A stretch of 64,000 nucleotides of DNA from Rhizobium sp. FY34 (lineage in GTDB: Bacteria > Pseudomonadota > Alphaproteobacteria > Rhizobiales > Rhizobiaceae): contig NZ_STFZ01000011.1 of NCBI RefSeq assembly GCF_005222845.1, forward strand, positions 399,996-463,995, written 5' to 3'. The notes beneath the pieces are model-generated. The model worked only from the letters and a program-made list of their open reading frames with translations, had not been told where the DNA came from and made no database searches. A program made the position numbers and the translations under genes. Below, piece after piece: positions 18,686-29,199 of the stretch (within the stretch, counting starts at the first letter, position 1; every line of letters begins with the position of its first letter).

Positions 18686-19003
18686 AGTCTTCTTCTCCTT
18701 CGAAAAAGCGCCGTGGCCGCTCGGGCGCACTGCTTTTCCCTGTCAATCGCGCTGTCGTCATAGACCAGCGGCCGGATGGGATCAATCAGCGCGGCCAAGC
18801 TTGATATGAGAGCGGGATAAATCCATCTCATTCCGGCTGCTGCGATTGACCGCACCCGGCTCTTTCGTTAGTTTCCGGCGCCTGCACGAGAATTTGAACC
18901 GAGAGCTTTGCGCGAAACCTTCCGCGCGCCCTTTTCTGCGACCATGATGGCCCCAAGGCCCAGCCGCTGCAAGTGGCCGGGCAACGGGCGGAGACGAACC
19001 GAC

Positions 19004-20209
19004 ATGACTGAGACAGCACCCTGGACAACCCGCAAGCCCACGGCACTCCTCGTCCTCGCGGACGGAACGGTGATCGAGGGCCACGGCGTTGGCGCCACGG
19101 GCAAGGTAACGGCAGAAGTCTGCTTCAACACGGCCCTGACCGGATATGAGGAAATCCTCACGGACCCCTCCTATCTCGGCCAGATCGTCACCTTCACCTT
19201 CCCGCATATCGGCAATATCGGCACCAATGACGAAGACATCGAAGACCTGACGCCGGCGGCCCGCCGCGGCGCGGTCGGCGTCATCTTCAAGGCCGACATC
19301 ACCGAACCGTCGAATTACCGCTCGAACCGCCATCTGAATGACTGGCTCGCCTCGCGCGGCATCATCGGCCTGTCGGGCGTGGATACCCGCGCGCTCACTG
19401 CATGGATCCGCGAAAATGGCGCACCGAATGCCGTCATCGCCCATGATCCGAACGGCGTCTTCGATATCGAGGCGCTGAAGGCCGAAGCACGCGCCTGGGG
19501 CGGCCTTGTCGGCCTTGATCTGGCCAAGGAAGCCACATCCGGCCAGTCCTCGCAATGGGGTGAAACACCCTGGGTATGGGATGAAGGCTATGGCGAACTC
19601 GGTCCCGATGACGCCAAGTACCATATCGTCTGCGTCGATTATGGCGTGAAGCGCAATATCCTGCGCCTGTTTGCCGGCCTGGATTGCAAGGTCACCGTGG
19701 TGCCGGCTTCCACGTCTGCGCAAGATATCATGGCGCTCAGCCCGGATGGCGTCTTCCTGTCAAACGGCCCCGGCGACCCGGCAGCCACCGGCGAATATGC
19801 CGTTCCCGTCATCCGCGACATCATCAAGACCGAGACGCCGACCTTTGGCATCTGCCTCGGCCACCAGATGCTCGGCCTTGCACTGGGTGCAACGACGGAA
19901 AAGATGCACCAGGGCCATCACGGCGGCAACCATCCGGTCAAGGATCACACGACGGGCAAGGTGGAAATCGTTTCGATGAACCACGGCTTTGCCGTGGCCT
20001 CGGGCTCGCTGCCGGCGGATGTGGAAGAAACCCATATCTCGCTGTTTGACGGCACCAATTGCGGCCTGCGCCTCAAGGGCAAGCCGGTGTTTTCCGTCCA
20101 GCATCACCCGGAAGCCTCGCCCGGCCCGCAGGATAGCCATTACCTTTTCCGCCGCTTCCTCAACATGGTGCGGGAAAACAAGGGTGAGCCGGCGCTTGCC
20201 GAGCGCTGA
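19004..20209 (+). CDS. carA: Carbamoyl-phosphate synthase small (glutaminase) subunit
   Basis: The 401-residue subunit hydrolyses glutamine and feeds ammonia to CarB for arginine and pyrimidine synthesis. The N-terminal CPSase small-chain domain (GYEEILTDPSYLGQIVTFT) is followed by a class I amidotransferase domain. The nucleophile is Cys284 in TFGICLGHQML, and the catalytic His is in FSVQHHPEASPGP. The frame is intact and of normal length. carB is 5.5 kb downstream, separated by the accessory segment at 20.3-25.4 kb. ATG 19004 begins MTETAPWTTRKPTALLVLAD. Confidence 0.97.
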   Translation: MTETAPWTTRKPTALLVLADGTVIEGHGVGATGKVTAEVCFNTALTGYEEILTDPSYLGQIVTFTFPHIGNIGTNDEDIEDLTPAARRGAVGVIFKADITEPSNYRSNRHLNDWLASRGIIGLSGVDTRALTAWIRENGAPNAVIAHDPNGVFDIEALKAEARAWGGLVGLDLAKEATSGQSSQWGETPWVWDEGYGELGPDDAKYHIVCVDYGVKRNILRLFAGLDCKVTVVPASTSAQDIMALSPDGVFLSNGPGDPAATGEYAVPVIRDIIKTETPTFGICLGHQMLGLALGATTEKMHQGHHGGNHPVKDHTTGKVEIVSMNHGFAVASGSLPADVEETHISLFDGTNCGLRLKGKPVFSVQHHPEASPGPQDSHYLFRRFLNMVRENKGEPALAER

Positions 20210-20230
20210 TTGCCCATCCAGAACATTTGC

Positions 20231-20256
20231 AACGGCCCGCCTCTCAGCGGGCCGTT
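20231..20256. terminator. carA/MATE intergenic hairpin terminator
   Basis: AACGGCCCGC (20231-20240) pairs perfectly with GCGGGCCGTT (20247-20256) over a 6-nt loop. It lies between the convergent carA and MATE genes and could act on both strands. T tracts are short. Confidence 0.75.
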
Positions 20257-20260
20257 GTCG

Positions 20261-21658
20261 TTAGGGCCTTTGCGGCTGACGCCGCACCAGAATAAAGAAG
20301 CGCAAGCACAGCATGACGGCAGCGGCCGCAAGCCCGAGCACAAAGCCGATCCAGATGCCGAGACCGCCCAGCTTGAAGACGAAACCAAGAAGCCAGGCGC
20401 AGAAAAAGCCGATCGGCCAATAGGCAATCAGCGCCAGCACCATCGGCACCGTTGTGTCCTTCAATCCGCGCAGCAGTCCAGCAGCCACAGCCTGTAGGCC
20501 GTCAAACATCTGGAATGCGCCGGCGGCAATGATTAGCGGAACGGCAAGAGCCAGCACCGCCTGCGCATCCGGCTGACGTGTATCGAGAAACAGGCCACCG
20601 AATTGGGCCGGTGCCACGGCAAACAGCAGGCCACCAAGGGCTGCGATGCACAGCGCCAGCAGTAGCACGGCACCGGCGGCGCGGCGCACGCCCAGATGAT
20701 CAGCACGCCCATAGGCCAACCCGACGCGCACGGTTGCCACTTGGGCCAGCCCCAGCGGTATCATGAAGGCAATAGAGGCAAGCTGCAGCGCAATGCCATG
20801 GGCGGCCAGTTCTTCCTTGCCAAGCAGGCCCATCAATAGCGATGCGGCGGTAAACAACCCGGCTTCCGCCAGAATGGTAAAGCTGATCGGCAGGCCGAGC
20901 GCCAGAATTTCCCGGAAAGCCGCCCAGTCCGGGCGCCAGAAGCGCACGAAAAGCTCGTAGGCGCGCGTTTCCGGTCGGCTCTCCACATAGGCGACCATCA
21001 ACGCAAAACCGACAAGATTGGCGCCGAAAGACGCAATGGCAGCACCATTCATGCCAAGCTTCGGCAGGCCGAAATTGCCGAAGATGAGACCGTAATCCAT
21101 CAGCATGTTGAGAAAGAACATGCACAGCGTCACGTAAAGCAGCACACTGCCCCGTTCCAGCGCACCAACGAAGGAGCGCATCACCATCAGCAGCAGCGCT
21201 GGAAACATGCCCCATTGCAGAATGCGCAGATAACCTTGTGCAAGCGCCGACACATCGGCCTCCTGGCCAAGCGATAGAAGCAAGGCTTCCGAAAACCAGA
21301 GGATCGGCGCCGTCAGCACGCCATAAGCGATGACCACCCACATGCCCATGCGCACGGAACGTCGCGCCCTGACCGCATCACCGCGACCGATGGCCTGCGC
21401 CACCAGCGGCACGACAGCGCTGGAAAAGCCGCTGCCGAAAATGAAGACGATGAAAAACACCTGGCTGGCCAGCACCACAGAGGCAAGCTCGGTCGTGCCG
21501 AGCCAACCGACCATCACCACATCGGTCGTATTGATCGCCATCTGCGCCAGTTGCGCGCCGACGAAAGGAATGCCCAGCACGAGCGTTGCCCGCGCATGGC
21601 CGGACCAGGAATTATCCGCGCTCTGAATCTCGGATGCGGCCGAAGAGGAGGTCGCCAT
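20261..21658 (-). CDS. MATE-family multidrug/toxin efflux transporter (NorM-like)
   Basis: This 465-residue inner-membrane protein has about 12 hydrophobic segments in two similar halves. N-terminal signatures GIPFVGAQLAQMAINTTDVV and GSGFSSAVVPLVAQAIGRGD are typical of the NorM subgroup, which exports cationic compounds with Na+ or H+ antiport. The second half includes LPISFTILAEAGLFTAASLL. ATG 21658 is preceded by GGAG about 11 nt upstream; upstream in-frame residues are not transporter-like. The substrate cannot be read from sequence. Confidence 0.92.
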   Translation of the reverse strand: MATSSSAASEIQSADNSWSGHARATLVLGIPFVGAQLAQMAINTTDVVMVGWLGTTELASVVLASQVFFIVFIFGSGFSSAVVPLVAQAIGRGDAVRARRSVRMGMWVVIAYGVLTAPILWFSEALLLSLGQEADVSALAQGYLRILQWGMFPALLLMVMRSFVGALERGSVLLYVTLCMFFLNMLMDYGLIFGNFGLPKLGMNGAAIASFGANLVGFALMVAYVESRPETRAYELFVRFWRPDWAAFREILALGLPISFTILAEAGLFTAASLLMGLLGKEELAAHGIALQLASIAFMIPLGLAQVATVRVGLAYGRADHLGVRRAAGAVLLLALCIAALGGLLFAVAPAQFGGLFLDTRQPDAQAVLALAVPLIIAAGAFQMFDGLQAVAAGLLRGLKDTTVPMVLALIAYWPIGFFCAWLLGFVFKLGGLGIWIGFVLGLAAAAVMLCLRFFILVRRQPQRP

Positions 21659-21835
21659 AGAACATACTCCAAAACAGAAAAGCCGCTGCCCCGATTTCGG
21701 GCAGACGGCCTGTCGATTGGTCCTAGTGAACACCACATAAAGTGGCAAGCAGAATGGCGGATCGAATAGAATAATTGCGGCACCGTTCAGCATTCTTGAT
21801 GGGTGACTGACCGGTTTCACTCAATGACCGGCCTC

Positions 21836-21996
21836 ATACCAAGTCTCGATGATGCGAACCCATTGCGTGGGACCGGAGACGTTCATCCGACTTTGTCGAA
21901 AATCCTCGCGGGACAGAGAGGTCCGACTCCGGATTTCTCGTGGACGAAGTCAAACTCGCTCCGGTGCAATAGGTTCGCATCATCGAGACTTGGTAT
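21836..21996. repeat. 161-bp palindromic (MITE-like) intergenic element
   Basis: The first 25 bp (21836-21860) are the exact reverse complement of the last 25 bp (21972-21996). Pairing continues inward for 5 of the next 6 bases. The interior 100 bp also pairs partly: CGGAG at about 21874 with CTCCG near 21958, and GAAAATCC at about 21898 with GGATTTC at 21931. The unit would thus fold as one long imperfect hairpin. No coding capacity is seen. The right arm touches the stop codon of the DUF2306 gene. Rhizobial genomes hold several intergenic mosaic or palindromic repeats; I cannot assign this one to a named family. Confidence 0.82.
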
Positions 21997-22487
21997 TACG
22001 GCGCGGATTTCGACCGGGACGGCAGCCGATAGAAGAAAACCGGTATGCAGATGAGAATGCCGATCAGCGCCGCCAGTTCCGCAGAACTGCCGGAAAATAC
22101 CACCTGGTTCATGATCCGATATGGCAACAGCGTAAAACCGCCGGCAATCAGAATGCCGCTGACATAGGTCCGGGTAACGGCAATGCGATGCGCGCGGATA
22201 TTGCCGCTCCGCGCCAGCCGATAGGCGTTGTAGCATCCAACAATTGTTATCACCGACAGGATATGGATCGGACTGAAGCCATGCCAGACATTCAATTCAT
22301 GAATGAAGAAGCTGGAAAGGGCCGTCGCCACCATCAAAAGCATCCACATCTTTCCGAGCATGCGATGAAGCGGTGAGCCCTTGCCGCGCCAGAGAAGGAG
22401 AAACGCACCGAGAAGCGCTGCAGGCAGCACGGTTGCGACATGGATCTGCACGGCAAGCGGTGCCTGAAGCAGCGGTTCAAGTGTCAT
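21996..22487 (-). CDS. DUF2306 family membrane protein
   Basis: This 163-residue protein has four or five hydrophobic segments, including VQIHVATVLPAALLGAFLLL, the basic loop WRGKGSPLHRMLGKMW and a conserved-type FFIHELNVWHGFSPIHILSV. It resembles the DUF2306 family of predicted inner-membrane proteins of unknown function, whose histidines could ligate a metal or haem. ATG 22487 has GAGG about 8 nt upstream. It is divergent from the LytTR regulator gene, with 89 bp between them, so the two may be functionally linked. Its stop codon coincides with the end of the 161-bp element. Confidence 0.82.
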   Translation of the reverse strand: MTLEPLLQAPLAVQIHVATVLPAALLGAFLLLWRGKGSPLHRMLGKMWMLLMVATALSSFFIHELNVWHGFSPIHILSVITIVGCYNAYRLARSGNIRAHRIAVTRTYVSGILIAGGFTLLPYRIMNQVVFSGSSAELAALIGILICIPVFFYRLPSRSKSAP

Positions 22488-22576
22488 GGAAAGAGACCTC
22501 GATTGAAATTCAACCGCATCTTCGGCCATAGTCCAAACCGTGACAGGCAAATATCGTCAGATGCGGAGAGACCTTC

Positions 22577-23425
22577 GTGAATGCAGGCAATCAGCGATCC
22601 ACGCTTCGTGAATTGCAGCTATTTCTGCGCGCGCCGCGTTTCTGGCTGACCATTGCCGCGGTGGTGCTGCTCTTCACTGTGACAGGGCCATTCGGTACGC
22701 GCGAAAGCATGCCGCTGCTGCAACGGCTGTCCTTCTGGTCGCTTTTGCACGGTATGGCCTTTTGCGTCGCCGTCGTGATGGCGACGCTGGCCAATCTGGC
22801 GCTTGAGAAGTGGATCGCGTCACGGCTTGTCCGCATGCTGATCGGCTCAGCGCTGGCCGCCCTGCCAATCGGCTTTGGTGTCATGCTGCTGGAGGCCGGT
22901 TTTTTCGAGGTTCCCGTCTCGATCGATGAAGCGCTGACCCAGGCCGCTATTGCCCTGCCGCTCGGCCTGAGCCTCTGCTTCGTCACCTATCTGACGACGT
23001 CACAGCCATCCGGGCAGGCCCCGCAGATTACCGCAGAAAGGCCTGTCGACGAAGCACCGACTGCCCGTGTTGCCTGTGATCGACCTGCCCTTCTCAACCG
23101 CCTGAAGCCGGAACAGCGCGGCCGGCTGCTGCAACTCTCCGTCGAGGACCATTACACGCAGGTGCTGACGTCGCGCGGCCGGGACCTTATTCTGCTGCGG
23201 TTTTCCGATGCCTTGAACGAAGTGGGCGACACGCCCGGCCAGCGCATTCACCGCTCGCACTGGGTGGCCGACGAGCATGTCTCAGCCTTGAAGCGCGACA
23301 AGGGCAAGCTCACGATCATCACACGCGATGGATTAGAGCTTCCCGTCAGCCGGCCCTATGAGGCGCAGATCCGCGCCCGATACGGTAAGGGCAATGCCAC
23401 AGAACAGGCTGCGGCAACGCTTTGA
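22577..23425 (+). CDS. Membrane-anchored LytTR-family transcriptional regulator
   Basis: The 282-residue product has four predicted membrane helices in residues 20-145. A LytTR DNA-binding domain follows at about 165-272: LLQLSVEDHYTQVLTSRG, LILLRFSDALNEV, RIHRSHWVADEHV and ISRDG-like ITRDGLELPVSRPYE. There is no receiver domain, so it would sense through its membrane part rather than by phosphorylation. The start is GTG at 22577 with GGAG about 10 nt upstream. It is divergent from the DUF2306 gene, which is a plausible target. Confidence 0.87.
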   Translation: MNAGNQRSTLRELQLFLRAPRFWLTIAAVVLLFTVTGPFGTRESMPLLQRLSFWSLLHGMAFCVAVVMATLANLALEKWIASRLVRMLIGSALAALPIGFGVMLLEAGFFEVPVSIDEALTQAAIALPLGLSLCFVTYLTTSQPSGQAPQITAERPVDEAPTARVACDRPALLNRLKPEQRGRLLQLSVEDHYTQVLTSRGRDLILLRFSDALNEVGDTPGQRIHRSHWVADEHVSALKRDKGKLTIITRDGLELPVSRPYEAQIRARYGKGNATEQAAATL

Positions 23426-23431
23426 ATCATA

Positions 23432-24343
23432 TCACAATTGCTGATAGCTCGGCGCAAATGTATCGCAGGCCTGCATGCTTCCGCTGGAAAAGCCCTTGCG
23501 GAACCAGCGTATGCGCTGCGCCGAGGTGCCGTGATTGAAACTATCGGGCACAACATAGCCCTGGGAGCGCTTTTGCAGCGTGTCATCGCCAATCTGGCGG
23601 GCGGCATTCAGAGCCTCCTCCAGATCGCCCTGCTCAAGCAAACCCTTCTGATCGGTAAACTTGCCCCAGACGCCGGCAAAGCAATCCGCCTGAAGCTCGA
23701 CGCGCACCGACATGCGGTTTGCATCCACTTCGCTCATCGACCGGCGTGCCTGATTGAACTTCGGCAGGACGCCGATCAGGTTCTGCACATGGTGGCCAAC
23801 CTCATGAGCAATCACATAGGCTTCGGCAAAATCACCCGATGCGCCGAACTGGCCGGAAAGCTGGCGGAAGAAACCGGTATCGAGATAGACCTTGCGATCG
23901 CCCGGACAATAAAACGGGCCGGTGGCAGAGGATGCCGAACCGCAGGCCGATTGCACGCCGCCGGAAAACAGCACCATGGTCGGTTCCTGATATTGCTGGC
24001 CGTTCTGCTGAAAGATGGTGTTCCAGGTATCTTCCGTCTCGGCCAGTACCGTGCGCACGAAGGCCGTCATCTCGTCATTGGCGGCAGAGCGTGGCGCAGC
24101 CTGCTGCTGTGTCTGACCACCATCGAATCCAATATCGCCGCCCGACAGAAGCGTCAGCGGATTGATGCCAAGTATCAAACAGACAATCACGATGAAGATC
24201 AGTCCGCCGATACCGATGCCGCCGCCACGCCCACCGCCGCCGATCGGAATGCGAAAGCCACGACCGGAACCGAACGAACCGCCGCCCGAGGCCCCACGCT
24301 GGTCCTCGACATTATCTGACTGTCGTCTTCCCCGCCATTCCAT
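23432..24343 (-). CDS. YpfJ-type neutral zinc metallopeptidase
   Basis: The 303-residue protein starts with a Gly/Arg-rich cytoplasmic segment. One membrane helix (about 46-62, GGLIFIVIVCLILGINPL) leads to a periplasmic zincin domain. The zinc motif HEVGHH lies at 180-185 and the downstream ELQADCFAGVW supplies the third-ligand Glu. The PFYCPGDRKVYLDTGFF segment is typical of the YpfJ/zinc_peptidase family. Substrates are unknown. It is convergent with the LytTR gene, 6 bp apart, and lies downstream of the PAP2 pseudogene on the same strand. Confidence 0.9.
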   Translation of the reverse strand: MEWRGRRQSDNVEDQRGASGGGSFGSGRGFRIPIGGGGRGGGIGIGGLIFIVIVCLILGINPLTLLSGGDIGFDGGQTQQQAAPRSAANDEMTAFVRTVLAETEDTWNTIFQQNGQQYQEPTMVLFSGGVQSACGSASSATGPFYCPGDRKVYLDTGFFRQLSGQFGASGDFAEAYVIAHEVGHHVQNLIGVLPKFNQARRSMSEVDANRMSVRVELQADCFAGVWGKFTDQKGLLEQGDLEEALNAARQIGDDTLQKRSQGYVVPDSFNHGTSAQRIRWFRKGFSSGSMQACDTFAPSYQQL

Positions 24344-25447
24344 GACTTTCCCCCTGCATCAGCTTGTTTACCTGTGCCTGCTGAACGCGACCGAGCGAGT
24401 GCAGGTTCCCTTGCGCCTGGCCAAGCTTTCGCACGCAGATATGCGCTATCACAACGACAATCACCGAAACATAGCCATCAATCGCAGAGTGCCAGCCAAG
24501 ATAGACGGAGCTGAGGACAATGAGCACGACATAACCATAGGCAACAACGCCTAGACGGCGTGAATACTCATAAAAAACAGGGCATTCATCGTGGCCAATC
24601 CCACATGAACACTCGGAAATGCGGAGATTCCGCCACCAAAGCCGGCGAAACCGCGTTCGCGAATCTTCCAGAGATAGGCCTGGTAGGCGCTGGCAGAATG
24701 GGCACTGCTGCTGCTTGCAAGAAACGCGAGTTGATCTGCAAATCGCGCGTATCGCCGGTCACGAGGCCATAATAGGCCGGTCCGGCAGACAGCGACAAAC
24801 CAGCCAGCAGGTTTCCCAGCCCGGCCCAGTTCAGCATGAACATTCAGCATGAACATGATGACATAGCGTTGGCAGATGGCATCCGCCCTGCTGGAGGTGG
24901 CGACAAGGAAAAGTCCGCCAAAGCACACAACGAACCACAGCCCATTATAGTTGAACTCGATCAGATGCAGCAGCGGCGGCCACGCGGCAACTTGGTAAAG
25001 GTAGCGCCAAGGGTCCACGCCCAGATGCAGCCACCTGTCGATATCGGCATGCAGATGATCGTGGATGAAGCCACCGTGCAGGTCCGGAAAGATGTTCTTG
25101 ATCGATGTAAAGGACCCTTGGAATACCATCATCGCCCACAACAGGATGAGACCGCCGATCAGTGCCGCCAGTCTGCGGATTGAGTATAGGTGCCGATAGG
25201 CAAGCCTTCTGCGGTGCGGAAAGCGCAGGATGATGATGCCGACATCAAAGATCGCCACGCCGAGCGGCATCACCACCAGGAATGCGCGTGCCCATTGGCC
25301 AATATAAAGCGTATGAGAGGCTTTCTGCTATTGGTGTGTTGCAGCTAAAAGCGCAAAGCATATCGCAGTATAGCCAATGATTGCGGCATAGAGCCATAGG
25401 TCTGCGCGTAACCTTGCCAACAGGGCGCGTACAAATCCTTGCGTCAT
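24312..25447 (-). pseudogene. PAP2-superfamily (inositolphosphotransferase-like) membrane protein, broken
   Basis: Read on the minus strand from ATG 25447 (MTQGFVRALLARLRADLWL, with GAGGGG upstream), the frame meets a TAG soon after, in the context THQ-stop-QKAS. It then continues with FLVVMPLGVAIFDVGIIIL and a multi-helix membrane protein. At 24830-24855 a 13-bp tandem duplication shifts the frame. SLSAGPAYYGLVTGD then reads in a second frame, QLAFLASSSSAHSASAYQ and GGGISAFPSVHVGLATM return to the first, and after about 24555 SSVYLGWHSAIDGYVSVI is in a third. The last two hold the PAP2 motif histidines (SxxVH and GWHSxxD). At least one nonsense codon and three frame changes make it non-functional. 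Its tail overlaps the metallopeptidase start. Confidence 0.88.
24830..24855. repeat. 13-bp tandem duplication inside the PAP2 pseudogene
   Basis: TTCAGCATGAACA is present twice head to tail (24830-24842 and 24843-24855). Thirteen extra bases shift the reading frame by one, exactly where the PAP2 frame changes. Confidence 0.92.
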
Positions 25448-25642
25448 CGCCCCTCACCACCCAAGCCCGAAAAATCGCAGGAAGTGCAGTTTAGGAGGGA
25501 AATCTGAAACAGTCGCAGTTAAGATTCAGTTTCCTTCTGGGGACGACGCGCTGTCACGGAAATTTCGCTGAGATTGGGGGTTCCTTCCGCCCCAACATTT
25601 CCCTATAAGCCGCTTCTAGCCTGAAATATCCAATCTTGTGCC

Positions 25643-25674
25643 CGACCGGTGATCCACTCATCCGGCCGGTTTTT
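25643..25674 (+). terminator. Hairpin with T run upstream of carB
   Basis: ACCGG (25645-25649) pairs with CCGGT (25666-25670), with further weak pairing inside, and a run of five T follows. It sits 30 bp before the carB start. It may be a weak terminator or attenuator in the carB leader; the short stem makes this uncertain. Confidence 0.4.
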
Positions 25675-25704
25675 CGCGCAGGAAAAAATAAGCGGAAAGA
25701 CGAT

Positions 25705-28700
25705 ATGCCGAAGCGCCAAGACATCAAGTCCATCCTCATCATTGGCGCAGGGCCGATCGTCATCGGCCAGGCCTGCGAATTCGACTATTCCGGCACCCAG
25801 GCCGTCAAGGCTCTGAAGGAAGAGGGTTACCGGGTCATCCTGGTCAACTCCAACCCGGCCACGATCATGACCGATCCGGGCCTTGCCGACGCAACTTATG
25901 TCGAGCCGATCACGCCGGAAGTTGTCGCCAAGATCATCGCCAAGGAGCGCCCGGATGCGCTTCTTCCCACCATGGGCGGCCAGACGGCGCTGAACACGGC
26001 GCTGTCCCTGAAGCGCATGGGCGTGCTCGACCGCTACAATGTGGAAATGATCGGCGCAAAGCCTGCCGCCATCGACATGGCCGAAGACCGCGCCCTCTTC
26101 CGCGAAGCCATGGCGCGCATCGGCCTTGAAACGCCGAAATCCATGCTCGCCAATGCGACCGACATCAAGGATACCGACCGCAAGAGCCATGAGGCCGAGC
26201 GCGCCAAACTGCGCGACACGCTGACGGGTGCCGATCTCGACAAGGCGCTGGACGAGCTGGAAAACCAGTGGAACCTCGGCGAAACCGATCGCAAGCAGCG
26301 CTATATGAGCCATGCCATGGCGATTGCTGCCCAGGCGCTCGACCATGTCGGCCTGCCCGCCATCATCCGCCCGTCCTTCACCATGGGCGGCACCGGCGGC
26401 GGCATTGCCTATAACCGCTCGGAATTCTACGACATCATCAATTCCGGCCTCGACGCCTCCCCCACCACCGAAGTGCTGATCGAAGAATCGGTTCTCGGCT
26501 GGAAGGAGTATGAAATGGAGGTCGTCCGCGACAAGGCGGACAATTGCATCATCATCTGCTCGATCGAAAACATCGATCCGATGGGCGTGCACACGGGCGA
26601 CAGTATCACGGTTGCACCGGCACTGACGCTGACCGACAAAGAATACCAGATCATGCGCAATGCCTCGATTGCGGTCCTGCGGGAAATCGGCGTGGAAACC
26701 GGCGGTTCGAACGTGCAGTTCGCCGTCAATCCGGCCGATGGCCGCCTCGTCGTCATCGAAATGAACCCGCGCGTCTCGCGCTCGTCCGCACTTGCCTCGA
26801 AGGCCACCGGCTTCCCGATTGCCAAGGTCGCAGCCAAGCTTGCTGTCGGCTATACGCTGGACGAGCTGGACAACGACATCACCGGCGGCGCGACACCCGC
26901 ATCGTTCGAACCGTCGATCGATTATGTCGTCACCAAGATCCCGCGCTTTGCCTTTGAGAAATTCCCCGGCGCCGAACCGACGCTGACAACGGCGATGAAG
27001 TCGGTCGGCGAAGTCATGGCAATTGGCCGTACCTTTGCCGAAAGCCTGCAGAAGGCGCTGCGCGGGCTCGAGACCGGCCTCACCGGCCTTGACGAGATCG
27101 AAATCCCCGGCCTTGGCCAGGGCGATGACAAGAATGCCATTCGTGCCGCAATCGGCACGCCGACGCCCGACCGCCTGCGCATGGTGGCCCAGGCCCTGCG
27201 GCTGGGCATGTCGGAAGCGGAAGTGCATGAAGGCTGCAAGATCGATCCCTGGTTCATAGCCCAGTTCAAGGCGATTACCGATATGGAAGCGCGCGTACGC
27301 GAGCATGGCCTGCCGGAAGATGCCGAAAACCTGCGCATGCTGAAAGCCATGGGCTTTTCCGATGCGCGTCTCGCCAGCATTTCCGGCAAGCGACCGAAGG
27401 AAGTCGCCGAACTGCGTAACGGTTTGAACGTGCGTCCGGTCTTCAAGCGCATCGATACATGTGCTGCCGAATTCGCCTCGCCGACGGCTTACATGTACTC
27501 GACCTATGAGACGCCTTTCGTTGGAGCGCTGCGCTCGGAAGCCGAAGTCTCCGACCGCAAGAAGGTCGTGATCCTCGGTGGTGGCCCGAACCGCATCGGC
27601 CAGGGCATCGAATTCGACTATTGCTGCTGCCATGCCGCCTTCGCGCTGAAGGATGCCGGCTTTGAAGCGATCATGATCAACTGCAACCCGGAAACCGTAT
27701 CGACCGATTACGACACATCGGATCGCCTGTATTTCGAGCCGCTGACGGCCGAAGACGTGATCGAAATCCTGCGCGCCGAGCAGGAAAAGGGCGAAGTGGT
27801 CGGCGTCATCGTGCAGTTCGGCGGTCAGACGCCGCTGAAGCTTGCTGAAGCGCTGGAAAAGAACGGCATTCCGATCCTCGGCACCGCACCCGACATGATC
27901 GACCTCGCGGAAGACCGCGACCGCTTCCAGAAGCTGCTGATGAAGCTTGACCTCAACCAGCCGAACAATGGCATTGCCTACTCGGTCGAACAGGCCCGTC
28001 TGGTCGCCACCGAAATCGGCTATCCTCTCGTCGTGCGTCCGTCCTATGTGCTCGGCGGTCGGGCCATGCAGATCATCCACTCGGAATCCATGCTGCAGAC
28101 CTATCTGCTCGACACCGTTCCGGGTCTCGTGCCCGAGGATATCAAGCAGCGTTACCCGAACGACAAGACCGGCCAGATCAACACGCTGCTCGGCAAGAAC
28201 CCGCTGCTGTTTGACAGCTACCTGACGAATGCCGTCGAGGTGGATGTCGACGCCCTGTGCGATGGCGAGAATGTCTTCGTCTCCGGCATCATGGAGCATA
28301 TTGAAGAGGCCGGCATCCATTCCGGCGACAGCGCCTGCTCGCTGCCGTCGCGCTCGCTTTCGAATGAAACGCTTGACGAACTGGAACGCCAGACCAAGGC
28401 CATGGCCAAGGCGCTCAATGTCGGCGGCCTGATGAACGTGCAATATGCCATCAAGGACGGCGTCATCTACGTGCTTGAAGTCAACCCGCGTGCCTCGCGC
28501 ACCGTTCCTTTCGTCGCAAAGACCATCGGCGCGCCAATTGCCAAGATCGCCGCCCGCATCATGACCGGCGAAAAGCTGGATGATGCGATCGCCGCCTATG
28601 GCAAGAAGCCTGATCCGCGCAATCTGAAGCATATCGCGGTGAAGGAAGCGGTATTCCCGTTTGCCCGCTTCCCAGGCGTAGATACGCTGCTCGGGCCCGA

Positions 28701-29187
28701 AATGCGCTCGACCGGCGAAGTCATCGGTCTCGACACCAATTTCGCGCTGGCCTTTGCCAAGAGCCAGCTCGGCGCCAGCGTCGAGCTTCCGCGTGATGGT
28801 TCGGTCTTCGTCTCGGTGCGCGATGAAGACAAGGTGCGCGTCCTGCCGGCCATCAAGCTTCTCGTCGAAATCGGCTTCAAGGTTCTGGCAACCGGCGGCA
28901 CGCAGCGCTTCCTGGCTGAAAACGGCATCAATGCCATCAAGATCAACAAGGTGCTGGAAGGCCGTCCGCATATCGAGGATGCCATCCGCAACCGTCAGGT
29001 CCAGCTGGTCATCAACACGACGGATAGCAACAAGGCGATCTCGGATTCCAAATCGCTGCGCCGCGCCGCCCTGATGCAGAAAGTGCCTTACTACACGACC
29101 ATGGCAGGTGCGCTTGCCGCCGCCGAAGCCATCCAGGCCTTGAAGAAGGGCCAGTTGGAAGTCCGCCCGTTGCAAAGCTACTTCTGA
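25705..29187 (+). CDS. carB: Carbamoyl-phosphate synthase large subunit
   Basis: The 1160-residue subunit makes carbamoyl phosphate from bicarbonate, ammonia and two ATP, with CarA. It shows the internal duplication of the family: two ATP-grasp halves, each opening with a nucleotide-binding motif ([19 protein letters not shown] near residue 13 and [18 protein letters not shown] near 622) and containing [18 protein letters not shown] and [18 protein letters not shown]. The C-terminal MGS-like domain ([13 protein letters not shown]) binds allosteric effectors. The frame is intact. A very long antisense frame covers the gene but is a codon-bias shadow. ATG 25705 is the family start. Confidence 0.98.
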   Translation: MPKRQDIKSILIIGAGPIVIGQACEFDYSGTQAVKALKEEGYRVILVNSNPATIMTDPGLADATYVEPITPEVVAKIIAKERPDALLPTMGGQTALNTALSLKRMGVLDRYNVEMIGAKPAAIDMAEDRALFREAMARIGLETPKSMLANATDIKDTDRKSHEAERAKLRDTLTGADLDKALDELENQWNLGETDRKQRYMSHAMAIAAQALDHVGLPAIIRPSFTMGGTGGGIAYNRSEFYDIINSGLDASPTTEVLIEESVLGWKEYEMEVVRDKADNCIIICSIENIDPMGVHTGDSITVAPALTLTDKEYQIMRNASIAVLREIGVETGGSNVQFAVNPADGRLVVIEMNPRVSRSSALASKATGFPIAKVAAKLAVGYTLDELDNDITGGATPASFEPSIDYVVTKIPRFAFEKFPGAEPTLTTAMKSVGEVMAIGRTFAESLQKALRGLETGLTGLDEIEIPGLGQGDDKNAIRAAIGTPTPDRLRMVAQALRLGMSEAEVHEGCKIDPWFIAQFKAITDMEARVREHGLPEDAENLRMLKAMGFSDARLASISGKRPKEVAELRNGLNVRPVFKRIDTCAAEFASPTAYMYSTYETPFVGALRSEAEVSDRKKVVILGGGPNRIGQGIEFDYCCCHAAFALKDAGFEAIMINCNPETVSTDYDTSDRLYFEPLTAEDVIEILRAEQEKGEVVGVIVQFGGQTPLKLAEALEKNGIPILGTAPDMIDLAEDRDRFQKLLMKLDLNQPNNGIAYSVEQARLVATEIGYPLVVRPSYVLGGRAMQIIHSESMLQTYLLDTVPGLVPEDIKQRYPNDKTGQINTLLGKNPLLFDSYLTNAVEVDVDALCDGENVFVSGIMEHIEEAGIHSGDSACSLPSRSLSNETLDELERQTKAMAKALNVGGLMNVQYAIKDGVIYVLEVNPRASRTVPFVAKTIGAPIAKIAARIMTGEKLDDAIAAYGKKPDPRNLKHIAVKEAVFPFARFPGVDTLLGPEMRSTGEVIGLDTNFALAFAKSQLGASVELPRDGSVFVSVRDEDKVRVLPAIKLLVEIGFKVLATGGTQRFLAENGINAIKINKVLEGRPHIEDAIRNRQVQLVINTTDSNKAISDSKSLRRAALMQKVPYYTTMAGALAAAEAIQALKKGQLEVRPLQSYF

Positions 29188-29199
29188 GCCTGACGCGCG

